From the NCBI GenBank assembly GCA_041609995.1, contig JBFIPU010000005.1:1-64000 (forward strand): a stretch of DNA of 64,000 nucleotides, given 5' to 3'. A program made the position numbers and the translations under genes. This DNA comes from JABDOU01 sp041609995. Its GTDB lineage: Bacteria; Actinomycetota; Acidimicrobiia; Spongiisociales; SHLN01. The notes below the pieces were generated by a model that was not told the origin of the DNA, made no database searches, and was given only the letters and a program-made list of their open reading frames with translations. Shown here piece by piece: positions 8,191 through 15,524 of this stretch (position 1 is its first letter; each line of letters starts with the position of its first letter).

Positions 8191-9198
8191 ATGCCGAATA
8201 TCCCATCAAAGCTCAGATCGGCGAGTTGGTCGATCGCGGTTGTGCTCATCTGCGCCGCCTGCGGTGCTTCGGGCACAGCCGGGACCACCACGGTGGCCCC
8301 GACCACAGCCCCTCCGACCACCATCGCCACCACGACCACCGAGGCTCCGACCACGACTGCGGGGTCAGTGCCGGGCTTCCCGGTCACCGTCGAGACGGTC
8401 GCCGGGGCGGTCACCGTGCCCGCGTCACCCCAGGCGATCGTATCGCTTTCGCCGACCTCCACCGAGGTACTGTTCGCCATCGGTGCCGGGGGCCAGGTCG
8501 TCGCGGTTGACGACCAATCGAACTACCCGGCTGACGCTCCCGTGACGGCGCTCACGGGTTTCTCGTCGAGTGCCGAGGCGGTGGCAGCCTTCGATCCCGA
8601 CCTGGTGTTCATCAGCTTCGACCCGGGAGATCTGGTGTCCGGGCTGGAAGCTGTCGGCATTCCGACCGTGGTGCACCCGGCGGCGGTATCGCTGGAAGAC
8701 GCCTACCGCCAGATCGAGCAGGCAGGGGCCCTCACGGGCAACGTCGACGGCGCCTCGGCGATCATCGAGGGGATCGAGGCACAGGTCGACGAGCTCGTGG
8801 CGGGCCTGGCCGACCGGGTCGAACCGTTGACGTATTTCCACGAGCTCGACAACACGTTCTATTCCTTGACCTCGTCAACGTTTGTCGGGGAGCTGTATGG
8901 GCTGCTCGGTTTGGCCAGCATTGCTGATCCGGCAGACACCGACGGGTTCGGCTACCCACAGTTGTCCGAGGAATACATCCTGGAGCAGGACCCGGATTTC
9001 ATCTTCTTGGCGGACACGAAATGTTGTGGGCAGAACGCCGGCGCGGTGGCGGCCCGTCCGGGCTGGGATCAGCTGAGTGCCGTTCAGCAGGGGCGGGTGA
9101 TCGAGCTAGACGACGACATCGCCAGCCGGTGGGGTCCGAGGATCAGCGAGTTCCTGTCCCAGGTCGCGAGCGCGGTGGATTCGGTTCCGGTGGGGTGA
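8191..9198 (+). CDS. btuF: Cobalamin-binding ABC transporter lipoprotein BtuF
   Basis: Extracellular solute-binding lipoprotein that delivers vitamin B12 or cobinamide to the BtuCD importer. The 335-aa product has a signal peptide ending in the lipobox LICAAC (Cys near residue 24). A Thr/Pro/Ala-rich linker of about 35 residues follows, then a class III periplasmic-binding fold with SLSPTSTEVLFAIGAG, typical of BtuF. The cobalamin riboswitch immediately upstream supports the substrate. SD AGGAGAG is at 8182-8188. The stop overlaps the first unit of a tandem repeat that separates it from btuC. Confidence 0.92.
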   Translation: MPNIPSKLRSASWSIAVVLICAACGASGTAGTTTVAPTTAPPTTIATTTTEAPTTTAGSVPGFPVTVETVAGAVTVPASPQAIVSLSPTSTEVLFAIGAGGQVVAVDDQSNYPADAPVTALTGFSSSAEAVAAFDPDLVFISFDPGDLVSGLEAVGIPTVVHPAAVSLEDAYRQIEQAGALTGNVDGASAIIEGIEAQVDELVAGLADRVEPLTYFHELDNTFYSLTSSTFVGELYGLLGLASIADPADTDGFGYPQLSEEYILEQDPDFIFLADTKCCGQNAGAVAARPGWDQLSAVQQGRVIELDDDIASRWGPRISEFLSQVASAVDSVPVG

Positions 9199-9251
9199 TG
9201 GCCCAGTGATGATGGCCCAGTGATGATGGCCCAGTGATGATGGCCCAGTGA
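9196..9251 (+). repeat. 14-bp tandem repeat forming M-A-Q-stop mini-ORFs
   Basis: Three full copies of TGATGATGGCCCAG (9207-9248), preceded by a partial copy at 9196-9206, fill the btuF-btuC junction. Each copy contains ATGGCCCAGTGA (ATG at 9198, 9212, 9226 and 9240), that is Met-Ala-Gln-stop. The first ATG overlaps the btuF TGA and the last TGA overlaps the btuC GTG. With a single copy the two genes would be almost adjacent, so the array looks like a slippage expansion. Confidence 0.95.
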
Positions 9252-10288
9252 CGACTCCCCGGCTGCCGCTCGCGAGGCTGAAGCCATCCTGGCTGGCGGG
9301 CGGGTTGTTGGTACTCGGCGTGTCGGTCATCGTCGGAGCCGCCATCGGTCCTGCCGATGTCTCCATGGGGAGCGTCGTGGCGACCGTTTTCGAACGCCTG
9401 CTGGGCGCCGATCGCGGTGTTTCGGACCGGCTGGCCGGGATAGTGTGGGAGATCCGCTTGCCCCGGGTTGCGTTGGGGTTGCTGGTGGGCGGCATGCTGT
9501 CGGTCGCCGGGGGTGCCTATCAGGGCGTGTTTCGCAACCCTTTGGCCGACCCCTACCTGCTCGGTGCTGCCGCCGGTGCCGGCCTCGGTGCCACCGTCGC
9601 GATCGTGCTCTCGGCCAACGGAGGCAATCCGGCTTGGGCGACTCCGGCGGCTTTTGTCGGAGCCCTGGCCGCGGTCGGGCTGGCGACCGCCATCGGATCC
9701 GCCATCGACGGAAATCGCTCGACGGCGACGTTGTTGCTGGCGGGTGTGGCGGTGGCAAGCTTTTTGACCGCCATCCAGACCTTCATACTCCAGCGCAGGG
9801 TCGACACCGTGCAGCAGGTGTATTCGTGGATCCTCGGCCGGGTGGCGACCACCGGCTGGGATGAGGTCTGGCAGGTGACGCCGTATGCCGTCGTCTGCGT
9901 AGGGATGCTGTTTTGGTACCGGCGTGCGCTCGACGTGCTCGCCGTGGGTGACGACGTGGCCGAGACGCTCGGTGTCAACGCCCGTCGCACCCGGCTGGTG
10001 ATCGTCGTGTTGGCCTCGCTCGCCACCGCTGCCGCCGTGTCCGTGAGCGGGCTCATCGGGTTCGTGGGCCTCGTGGTGCCACACATGATCCGCTTGCTGT
10101 CCGGGCCCAGTTACCGGGTGATTCTGCCCCTCGCCTTTCTCGGCGGCGGGGCGTTTCTCGTGCTTGCCGACACCGTGGCGCGGCAAGCCTTTGCTCCGGC
10201 CGAGATCCCCATTGGGGTCGTTACCGCCTTCGTCGGAGCGCCGTTCTTCATGTGGATGCTGTTGCGGGGAGGCCGGTCGCTGCCATGA
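9248..10288 (+). CDS. btuC: Cobalamin ABC transporter permease BtuC
   Basis: FecCD-family inner-membrane permease that forms the translocation path for B12 with BtuD. The 346-aa product has about ten membrane segments. It carries the family motifs IRLPRVALGLLVGGMLSVAG (about residue 77) and LVVPHMIRLL, with GLIGFVG before it near residue 272. The GTG at 9248 begins inside the last unit of the 14-bp repeat (TGA and GTG overlap), so translation may depend on ribosomes re-initiating after short ATG-GCC-CAG-TGA frames. It overlaps btuD by 4 nt. Confidence 0.9.
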   Translation: MTTPRLPLARLKPSWLAGGLLVLGVSVIVGAAIGPADVSMGSVVATVFERLLGADRGVSDRLAGIVWEIRLPRVALGLLVGGMLSVAGGAYQGVFRNPLADPYLLGAAAGAGLGATVAIVLSANGGNPAWATPAAFVGALAAVGLATAIGSAIDGNRSTATLLLAGVAVASFLTAIQTFILQRRVDTVQQVYSWILGRVATTGWDEVWQVTPYAVVCVGMLFWYRRALDVLAVGDDVAETLGVNARRTRLVIVVLASLATAAAVSVSGLIGFVGLVVPHMIRLLSGPSYRVILPLAFLGGGAFLVLADTVARQAFAPAEIPIGVVTAFVGAPFFMWMLLRGGRSLP

Positions 10289-11034
10289 TCACCTGCTCCG
10301 ATGTGTCGGTATCCATCGGCAACACCTCGATCCTGTCAGGGGTCGACGTGATGATTCCCGAAGGCCAGTGGCTGGGGGTGATCGGGCCCAACGGCGCCGG
10401 CAAGAGCACACTGTTGCGAGTGCTGGCAGGTCGTCAGGCCCATTCCGGGAACGTGCGGATCAACGGCAACTCGGGGCTGGGCCGCAAGCGTCGGTCCCAC
10501 CTGATCGCCTACCTCGAGCAGTCGCCGCTGGTACCGGCCGGCATGTTCGTCGCCGACTATGTCATGCTGGGAAGAACGCCGCACCTTTCTCGCTTCGGCA
10601 GCGAGCGTGACGTCGACCATGAGGTGGTCATCGATGTCCTGGGGCGGCTCGACTTGCGAGATCTGGCCGGCCGGCGCCTCGACACGCTGTCGGGGGGCGA
10701 GCGGCAACGGGTGCTGATCGGGCGAGCCCTGGCGCAAGAGGCTCCGATCGTGCTGTTGGACGAGCCCACCACCTCGCTGGATCTGGGTCACCAGCAGGAG
10801 GTGCTCGAGCTACTCGACGAGCTGCGGTCGACGAAGAACCTGACGCTGGTGTCATCGATGCACGATCTGACGTTGGCCGGCCAGTATCCCGACGTGCTGA
10901 TGTTGATCGACCGGGGCCGGGTCGTGGCGCATGGGCCGGCCGAGGAGGTTTTGACCCCGGAGCTGATCGTCGGCCATTATCGAGCTCGCGTCGAGGTTCG
11001 CGACGGCGTCGTGCGGCCCGTACGTCCTTCCTGA
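10285..11034 (+). CDS. btuD: Cobalamin ABC transporter ATPase BtuD
   Basis: ATP-binding subunit of the B12 importer, 249 aa. Walker A GPNGAGKST is near residue 34, the signature LSGGERQR near 135, and Walker B IVLLDEP near 155, followed by the SSMHDL switch histidine. The ATG at 10285 overlaps the btuC stop (ATGA). It is the last gene of the riboswitch-controlled btuFCD operon; 44 nt downstream the next promoter begins. FecE/BtuD assignment for B12 rests on the riboswitch and operon. Confidence 0.9.
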   Translation: MITCSDVSVSIGNTSILSGVDVMIPEGQWLGVIGPNGAGKSTLLRVLAGRQAHSGNVRINGNSGLGRKRRSHLIAYLEQSPLVPAGMFVADYVMLGRTPHLSRFGSERDVDHEVVIDVLGRLDLRDLAGRRLDTLSGGERQRVLIGRALAQEAPIVLLDEPTTSLDLGHQQEVLELLDELRSTKNLTLVSSMHDLTLAGQYPDVLMLIDRGRVVAHGPAEEVLTPELIVGHYRARVEVRDGVVRPVRPS

Positions 11035-11042
11035 GCAAAGAC

Positions 11043-11071
11043 TTGCGTGGCTGACACCATCTGGCGATACT
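11043..11071 (+). promoter_or_regulatory. Promoter of the cimA leader transcript
   Basis: TTGCGT (11043-11048), a 17-nt spacer and GATACT (11066-11071) place the expected transcription start at or next to the A of ATG 11079. The leader peptide would therefore be translated from a leaderless mRNA. Confidence 0.55.
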
Positions 11072-11078
11072 TGTGGCC

Positions 11079-11102
11079 ATGAAGAATTGGATCATTACCT
11101 AG
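11079..11102 (+). CDS. Seven-residue leader peptide M-K-N-W-I-I-T
   Basis: A short frame ATG AAG AAT TGG ATC ATT ACC TAG at the predicted 5' end of the cimA transcript, encoding one Trp, two successive Ile and one Thr. Its stop abuts a hairpin and then a terminator. Isoleucine is the end product of the citramalate pathway begun by cimA, and trpS follows in the same operon, so the codons are suited to sense charged tRNA-Ile and perhaps tRNA-Trp. No ribosome site is present, as expected of a leaderless mRNA. Too short to prove by coding statistics. Confidence 0.6.
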   Translation: MKNWIIT

Positions 11103-11168
11103 CGCATACGGTTCCGCAGGAGCGGATCGTGTGCGACTGCCTCCGCCCCGGGCGGGGGTTTTCTTCTT
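11103..11168 (+). terminator. Attenuator before cimA
   Basis: Hairpin 1 pairs CGCATAC (11103-11109) with GTGTGCG (11129-11135), with an inner CCGC/GCGG stem. The terminator pairs CCTCCGC (11140-11146) with GCGGGGG (11152-11158), followed by TTTTCTTCTT. GCGGA (11122-11126) can instead pair with TCCGC (11142-11146), breaking both, which is the logic of ribosome-mediated attenuation. The cimA start lies about 90 nt downstream. Confidence 0.75.
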
Positions 11169-11258
11169 GAGAGACAGGTTTCTGCCGAAGATGCTGCATA
11201 CACACCCTTTTCATTCACCGTCGCTCGACTCTGACGCCACGGCGCTTGGGAGCACACC

Positions 11259-12836
11259 ATGACCGTGCCCGTTGAGGTGTACGACACGACGTTGCGAGAC
11301 GGTGCCCAGCTCGAGGGGCTCAGCCTCACCGTCGAGGACAAGATGAAGATCGCCGAACTGCTCGACGAGCTCGGTGTCGACTACATCGAAGGCGGCTGGC
11401 CGGGGGCACTGCCGAAAGACACCGAATTCTTTGCCCGAGCCGCCAAAGAGCTGGATCTCGAGACGTCCGTCCTCGTGGCGTTTGGCTCGACGTGCCGTCC
11501 CCACATGGCGGCCGATCAAGATCAGCAGCTGGAGGCGCTACTCGAGGCCGGAACTTCGGTGATCTGCATCGTGGCCAAGTCCTGGGATTACCACGTCACC
11601 GAGGCTCTGCGTGTCGACCTCGACGAAGGTTTGCGGATGGTAGAGGATTCCGTCGCATTTCTCACCCGTGAAGGGAGGCGGGTGTTCGTCGATGCAGAGC
11701 ATTTCTTCGATGGTTATCTGGGCAACCCGGAATTTGCGCTGGCCGTGGTGGAGGGTGCCCTTCGAGCCGGAGCGGAACGGGTGATCCTGTGCGACACCAA
11801 TGGTGGCATGGTCCCGAGCACTGTTCATCGGGTGGTCGGCGCGGTGGGCGAGGCCCTGCCCTCGGCCCGTCTCGGCATCCACGCTCACAATGACAGTGGT
11901 TGCGCCGTCGCCAACACGCTGGCGGCCGTTGAGGCCGGGGCCGTCCAGGTGCAAGGCTGCATCAACGGATACGGCGAGCGCACCGGCAATGCCGATCTGT
12001 GCTCTGTGATTCCGGACCTGGTGTTCAAGCAGGGCCTCGCCGCTTTGGACGAGCGTCGGCTGGAGAAGCTCACCCCCATCTCGCATCACATCGCCGAGAT
12101 CGCCAACCTCACCCTCGACCCGCACAAACCGTATGTGGGAACGTCTGCGTTCGCACACAAGGCCGGTCTCCATACCTCGGCGTTGGCTCGCCGCCCGGAT
12201 GCCTATGAGCACATCGACCCGAGCAAGGTCGGCAACACGACCCGCATGGTGGTTTCGGAGATGGCGGGGAAATCGACGATCATCGCCAAGGCCCGCGAGC
12301 AGGGGATCGACTTCGACGAATCTCTGGCTTCCACCCTTCTGGTCGAGGTCAAGGAGATGGAGAACCGTGGCTACCAGATCGAAGCGGCCGATGGAACCTT
12401 CGAGTTGATGGTGCGACGCGCCATGGGCTGGGAACAGGACTTCTTCGACCTCGAGTCCTTTCGGGTGTTCGTCGAACGCCGTCCGGGCGATGAGCTCGAG
12501 GTGGTGGCCGAAGCGACCATCAAGATCCACGTGGGGGGCGAGCGCGTCGTTGCCACGCGGGAGGGGAATGGTCCGGTGAACGCCATCGATCAGGCCCTGC
12601 GGGCGGCGCTGGCACCCGCCTATCCGGAGGTGGAGCACATCTTCCTGACCGACTACCGGGTGCGGGTGCTCGACCCCGGTGCCGGCACCGGGGCGGTCAC
12701 GAGGGTCTTGCTCGAACAGTCGAATGGGCTCGATGCATGGGGGACGATCGGGGTTCACGAGAACATCATCGAAGCCAGCTGGGAGGCGGTGGCCGACGGC
12801 CTCGTGGTGGGTCTATTGCGAGAACAGCAACGCTGA
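11259..12836 (+). CDS. cimA: (R)-citramalate synthase
   Basis: Condenses pyruvate and acetyl-CoA to (R)-citramalate, the first step of the threonine-independent route to isoleucine. The 525-aa product has an N-terminal TIM barrel with DTTLRDGAQLEG near residue 9, the metal-binding histidines in GIHAHNDSG, and GCINGYGERTGNADL, all typical of the CimA branch. A C-terminal LeuA-type allosteric domain starts near residue 395. GGGAG at about 11248-11252 precedes the ATG. The upstream attenuator with two Ile codons supports the isoleucine role over leucine synthesis. trpS begins at the next base after the stop. Confidence 0.93.
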   Translation: MTVPVEVYDTTLRDGAQLEGLSLTVEDKMKIAELLDELGVDYIEGGWPGALPKDTEFFARAAKELDLETSVLVAFGSTCRPHMAADQDQQLEALLEAGTSVICIVAKSWDYHVTEALRVDLDEGLRMVEDSVAFLTREGRRVFVDAEHFFDGYLGNPEFALAVVEGALRAGAERVILCDTNGGMVPSTVHRVVGAVGEALPSARLGIHAHNDSGCAVANTLAAVEAGAVQVQGCINGYGERTGNADLCSVIPDLVFKQGLAALDERRLEKLTPISHHIAEIANLTLDPHKPYVGTSAFAHKAGLHTSALARRPDAYEHIDPSKVGNTTRMVVSEMAGKSTIIAKAREQGIDFDESLASTLLVEVKEMENRGYQIEAADGTFELMVRRAMGWEQDFFDLESFRVFVERRPGDELEVVAEATIKIHVGGERVVATREGNGPVNAIDQALRAALAPAYPEVEHIFLTDYRVRVLDPGAGTGAVTRVLLEQSNGLDAWGTIGVHENIIEASWEAVADGLVVGLLREQQR

Positions 12837-13814
12837 ATGGACGTTGCGTTTTCCGGGATTCAACCCACCGGCGAAATCCACCTCGGTAACTACCTGGGCG
12901 CGTTGCGCAACTGGGTGCGGCTCCAGGAATCGTTTGATGCGGTCTACTGCATCGTCGACCTGCACGCCCTCACGACCCCCTACGACCCGGTCACGTTCGC
13001 CCGCGAGCGTCTCGAGGCCGCCAAGGCGGTTATCGCCGCCGGCATCGACCCGGACCGCAGCCTCCTCTATTACCAGTCCGACGTGCCGGCCCACGCCGAG
13101 CTGGGGTGGTTGCTGGGAACGATCACGTCGCTGGGCTCACTCAACCGGATGACCCAATTCAAGGACAAAGCCGACCAGGCCGGCGAAAATCTCGGCCTCT
13201 ATGCCTACCCGGTGTTGATGGCGGCCGACATTCTCTTGTATCGGGCGAACGCCGTACCGGTGGGTGAAGACCAGACACAGCACCTCGAGTTGACCAGGGA
13301 CCTGGCCGATCGCTTCAATCAGCGGTTCGGCGAGGTGTTCCCGCTCCCGGAAGCCATCATTCCCGAACGGGGGGCCCGCGTCATGTCGCTGAAGGATCCG
13401 ACGTCCAAGATGAGTAAATCAGACCCTTCCGAGACCAGCCGGATCTTGATGCTGGATGACCCGGACACCATCATGAAGAAGATGGGTCGGGCGGTTACCG
13501 ACTCGGGAACCGAGGTTCGCTACGACTGGGAGGCCAAGCCCGGCATCTCGAATCTGCTCGAGATGCTTTCGTTGTTCACCGAGCGAAATGTCGACGATCT
13601 CGAGGCCGAGTATGGCGACATGCAGTATGGCGTGTTCAAGCGGGTTGTGGGGGAGGCAGTCGTGGAAGGACTGACGCCGGTTCGCCGCCGATATGCAGAG
13701 CTCGACGACCACGAGGTAGCGGCTCTCTTGGCGCGCAATGCCGAGCGGGGGATCGAGCGGGCGAAGGGCTTCCAGGATGAGGTATTCAACGCAATGGGCC
13801 TGCGCCGCCACTAG
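12837..13814 (+). CDS. trpS: Tryptophanyl-tRNA synthetase
   Basis: Class I aminoacyl-tRNA synthetase that charges tRNA-Trp. The 325-aa length is standard. The HIGH-like motif is in QPTGEIHLGNYLG near residue 9 and the KMSKS loop (KMSKSDPS) near residue 198. The Trp-binding region VGEDQTQHLELTRD is present. The ATG follows the cimA stop with no gap, so it is translated from the same mRNA, an unusual pairing that places a tRNA synthetase behind the cimA attenuator with its Trp-Ile-Ile leader. Confidence 0.95.
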   Translation: MDVAFSGIQPTGEIHLGNYLGALRNWVRLQESFDAVYCIVDLHALTTPYDPVTFARERLEAAKAVIAAGIDPDRSLLYYQSDVPAHAELGWLLGTITSLGSLNRMTQFKDKADQAGENLGLYAYPVLMAADILLYRANAVPVGEDQTQHLELTRDLADRFNQRFGEVFPLPEAIIPERGARVMSLKDPTSKMSKSDPSETSRILMLDDPDTIMKKMGRAVTDSGTEVRYDWEAKPGISNLLEMLSLFTERNVDDLEAEYGDMQYGVFKRVVGEAVVEGLTPVRRRYAELDDHEVAALLARNAERGIERAKGFQDEVFNAMGLRRH

Positions 13815-14366
13815 TTTCGACGTGGAGAGTAACGTTGGAGGCCTGAGGCCAGGGACGATGCGCCAGGGCCGAGGTCTCGTGGGGAGGGCGTATGTCGGAG
13901 GTCGATCGCACGGCCCGCTCCGGGTCTGAGTCTGAGTCTGGGTCCGGGTCCGGGGGTGATCCCTGGGCCGATGGCAGCACCGGGGTGGATTGTTATCGGG
14001 TCTATGTTGCTCCTTGGTCGGTCGAGCCACGAGCGGCGGATCGCACCCCCCGGCGGCGACGGCGCCGGTTCTCAGGACGGCGGCCGGCGGCGGATCCGGC
14101 AATCTCGGAGTCCGGCTCAACCGTGGACGAGGCGGTGACGGCCCGACCGCCCCGCACCCGTTCCGGCCGACCCGAAGATGAGCGCCGTGGTCCTCCGGTC
14201 GAGGGCCAAGATCTCGATTCAGATCGCGAAATCCTTCTCTAGTCGATCTCGGGGGCAGCACCCGCCCAGGAGTACGCTTCGGCCCTTGAAACGACCGCCG
14301 GGCAAACGGCGGCACACCAGGGCAGGTCGAGGGGTAGGTCGGCGGTACCACGAGGGAAGTGATCCA
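13815..14366. other. Long spacer between trpS and guaB3
   Basis: A 552-nt stretch without a secure gene. It holds a hexamer-like array of GGGTCT/GAGTCT/GGGTCC units at about 13919-13954 and a 6-bp hairpin, CCGCCG/CGGCGG, near 14295. No T-run follows the hairpin. One frame with a good ribosome site is listed separately at low confidence. I see no tRNA or riboswitch. Confidence 0.6.
13892..14242 (+). CDS. Possible small Ser/Gly- and Arg-rich protein
   Basis: I do not recognise this 116-aa frame. GGGGAGGG at 13881-13888 is a strong ribosome site close to the ATG. The product starts MSEVDRTARSG, runs through a SESESGSGSGG repeat encoded by the hexamer array, and is then Arg/Pro-rich without a predicted fold. 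Another frame starting near 13956 encodes a hydrophobic stretch (PGWIVIGSMLLLG), so a frameshift in the repeat tract could once have joined an N-terminal linker to a membrane segment. It may be non-coding. Confidence 0.25.
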   Translation: MSEVDRTARSGSESESGSGSGGDPWADGSTGVDCYRVYVAPWSVEPRAADRTPRRRRRRFSGRRPAADPAISESGSTVDEAVTARPPRTRSGRPEDERRGPPVEGQDLDSDREILL

Positions 14367-15524
14367 ATGGAAGTAGAAATCGGATATGGCAAAACCGGGC
14401 GCCGCGCCTGGGGTTTCGACGATATTGCCATCGTCCCCTCGAGGCGGACGCGGGATCCCGAGGACGTCGACATTTCCTGGCAGCTGGACGCCTACCGTTT
14501 CGATCTCCCGGTGTTGGCGTCGGCGATGGATTCGGCCGTGAGCCCGGCGACGGCGATAGAGATGGGCCGGCTCGGGGGTTTGGCCGTGCTCAATCTCGAG
14601 GGGCTGTGGACGCGTTACGCGGATCCGGAGCCCGTCTATGCCGAAATCGCTCAGCTGGAGCCGGAAAAAGCCACCCGGCGCATGCAAGAGCTCTACGAGG
14701 AGCCGCTCCAGCCCGAGCTGATCGAGCAGCGGATCGGCGAGATGCGAGACGCAGGGGTCACCACTGCGGCCAGCATCACGCCCCAGAATACGGAGAAGCT
14801 GGCTCCTTTCACTGTGAAAGCCGGACTTGACATTCTCGTGATCCAGGGAACGGTCGTGTCGGCCGAGCACGTGTCGTCACGATCCGAGCCGTTGAACCTG
14901 AAAGACTTCATCTACCACTTCGAACTTCCGGTGATCGTGGGAGGATGCGCTTCGTACGCAACCGCGTTGCACCTGATGCGAACCGGCGCAGTCGGGGTGC
15001 TCGTGGGTGTTGGCCCCGGCGCCGCCTGTACGACCAGAGGTGTGTTGGGGGTCGGCGTTCCCCAGGCCACGGCCATCGCGGACGCCCGGGGGGCTCGGAT
15101 CCGGCACCTCGATGAGACGGGCCGATACGTACACGTCATCGCCGACGGGGGCATGAGGACCGGAGGCGACGTCTCGAAGGCGATCGCGTGCGGCGCGGAT
15201 GCGGTGATGCTGGGATCTCCGATTGCCTCTGCCGCCGAGGCTCCGGGCCAGGGGTTCCATTGGGGCATGGCGACGTTTCACCCAACACTGCCGCGCGGAG
15301 CACGTGTCGAGACCAAGCAGCTGGGGACGCTCGAGGAAATCCTGGTGGGTCCTGCCTACGAAAACGATGGTCGGCGCAACCTGTTCGGTGGTCTGCGGGT
15401 CTCGATGGCGACGACCGGGTACGCCAACCTGCGCGAATTCCAGAAAGCAGAGGTCATGGTCGCGCCCGCTCTCCAGACGGAGGGCAAGGATCTTCAGCGA
15501 TCTCAGAGGGTGGGCATGGGGTGA
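14367..15524 (+). CDS. guaB3: GuaB3 family IMP dehydrogenase-related protein
   Basis: A 385-aa TIM-barrel protein of the GuaB3 branch of the IMP dehydrogenase/GMP reductase family. The catalytic loop GVGPGAACTTRG, with its cysteine, lies near residue 216, and DGGMRTGGDVSKAIACGA near residue 259. The CBS regulatory domains of ordinary GuaB are absent. GAGGGA precedes the ATG; the frame is open further up, but that part has no family similarity. It overlaps guaA by 4 nt, which ties it to GMP synthesis. From memory, GuaB3 of cyanobacteria is an IMP dehydrogenase while the actinobacterial branch lacks a settled activity. Confidence 0.9.
   Translation: MEVEIGYGKTGRRAWGFDDIAIVPSRRTRDPEDVDISWQLDAYRFDLPVLASAMDSAVSPATAIEMGRLGGLAVLNLEGLWTRYADPEPVYAEIAQLEPEKATRRMQELYEEPLQPELIEQRIGEMRDAGVTTAASITPQNTEKLAPFTVKAGLDILVIQGTVVSAEHVSSRSEPLNLKDFIYHFELPVIVGGCASYATALHLMRTGAVGVLVGVGPGAACTTRGVLGVGVPQATAIADARGARIRHLDETGRYVHVIADGGMRTGGDVSKAIACGADAVMLGSPIASAAEAPGQGFHWGMATFHPTLPRGARVETKQLGTLEEILVGPAYENDGRRNLFGGLRVSMATTGYANLREFQKAEVMVAPALQTEGKDLQRSQRVGMG

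Noticed and set aside
11103..11168. T-box riboswitch before cimA
   Set aside because: No T-box sequence (AGGGTGGNACCGCG) is present; the leader peptide and attenuator explain the structure better.
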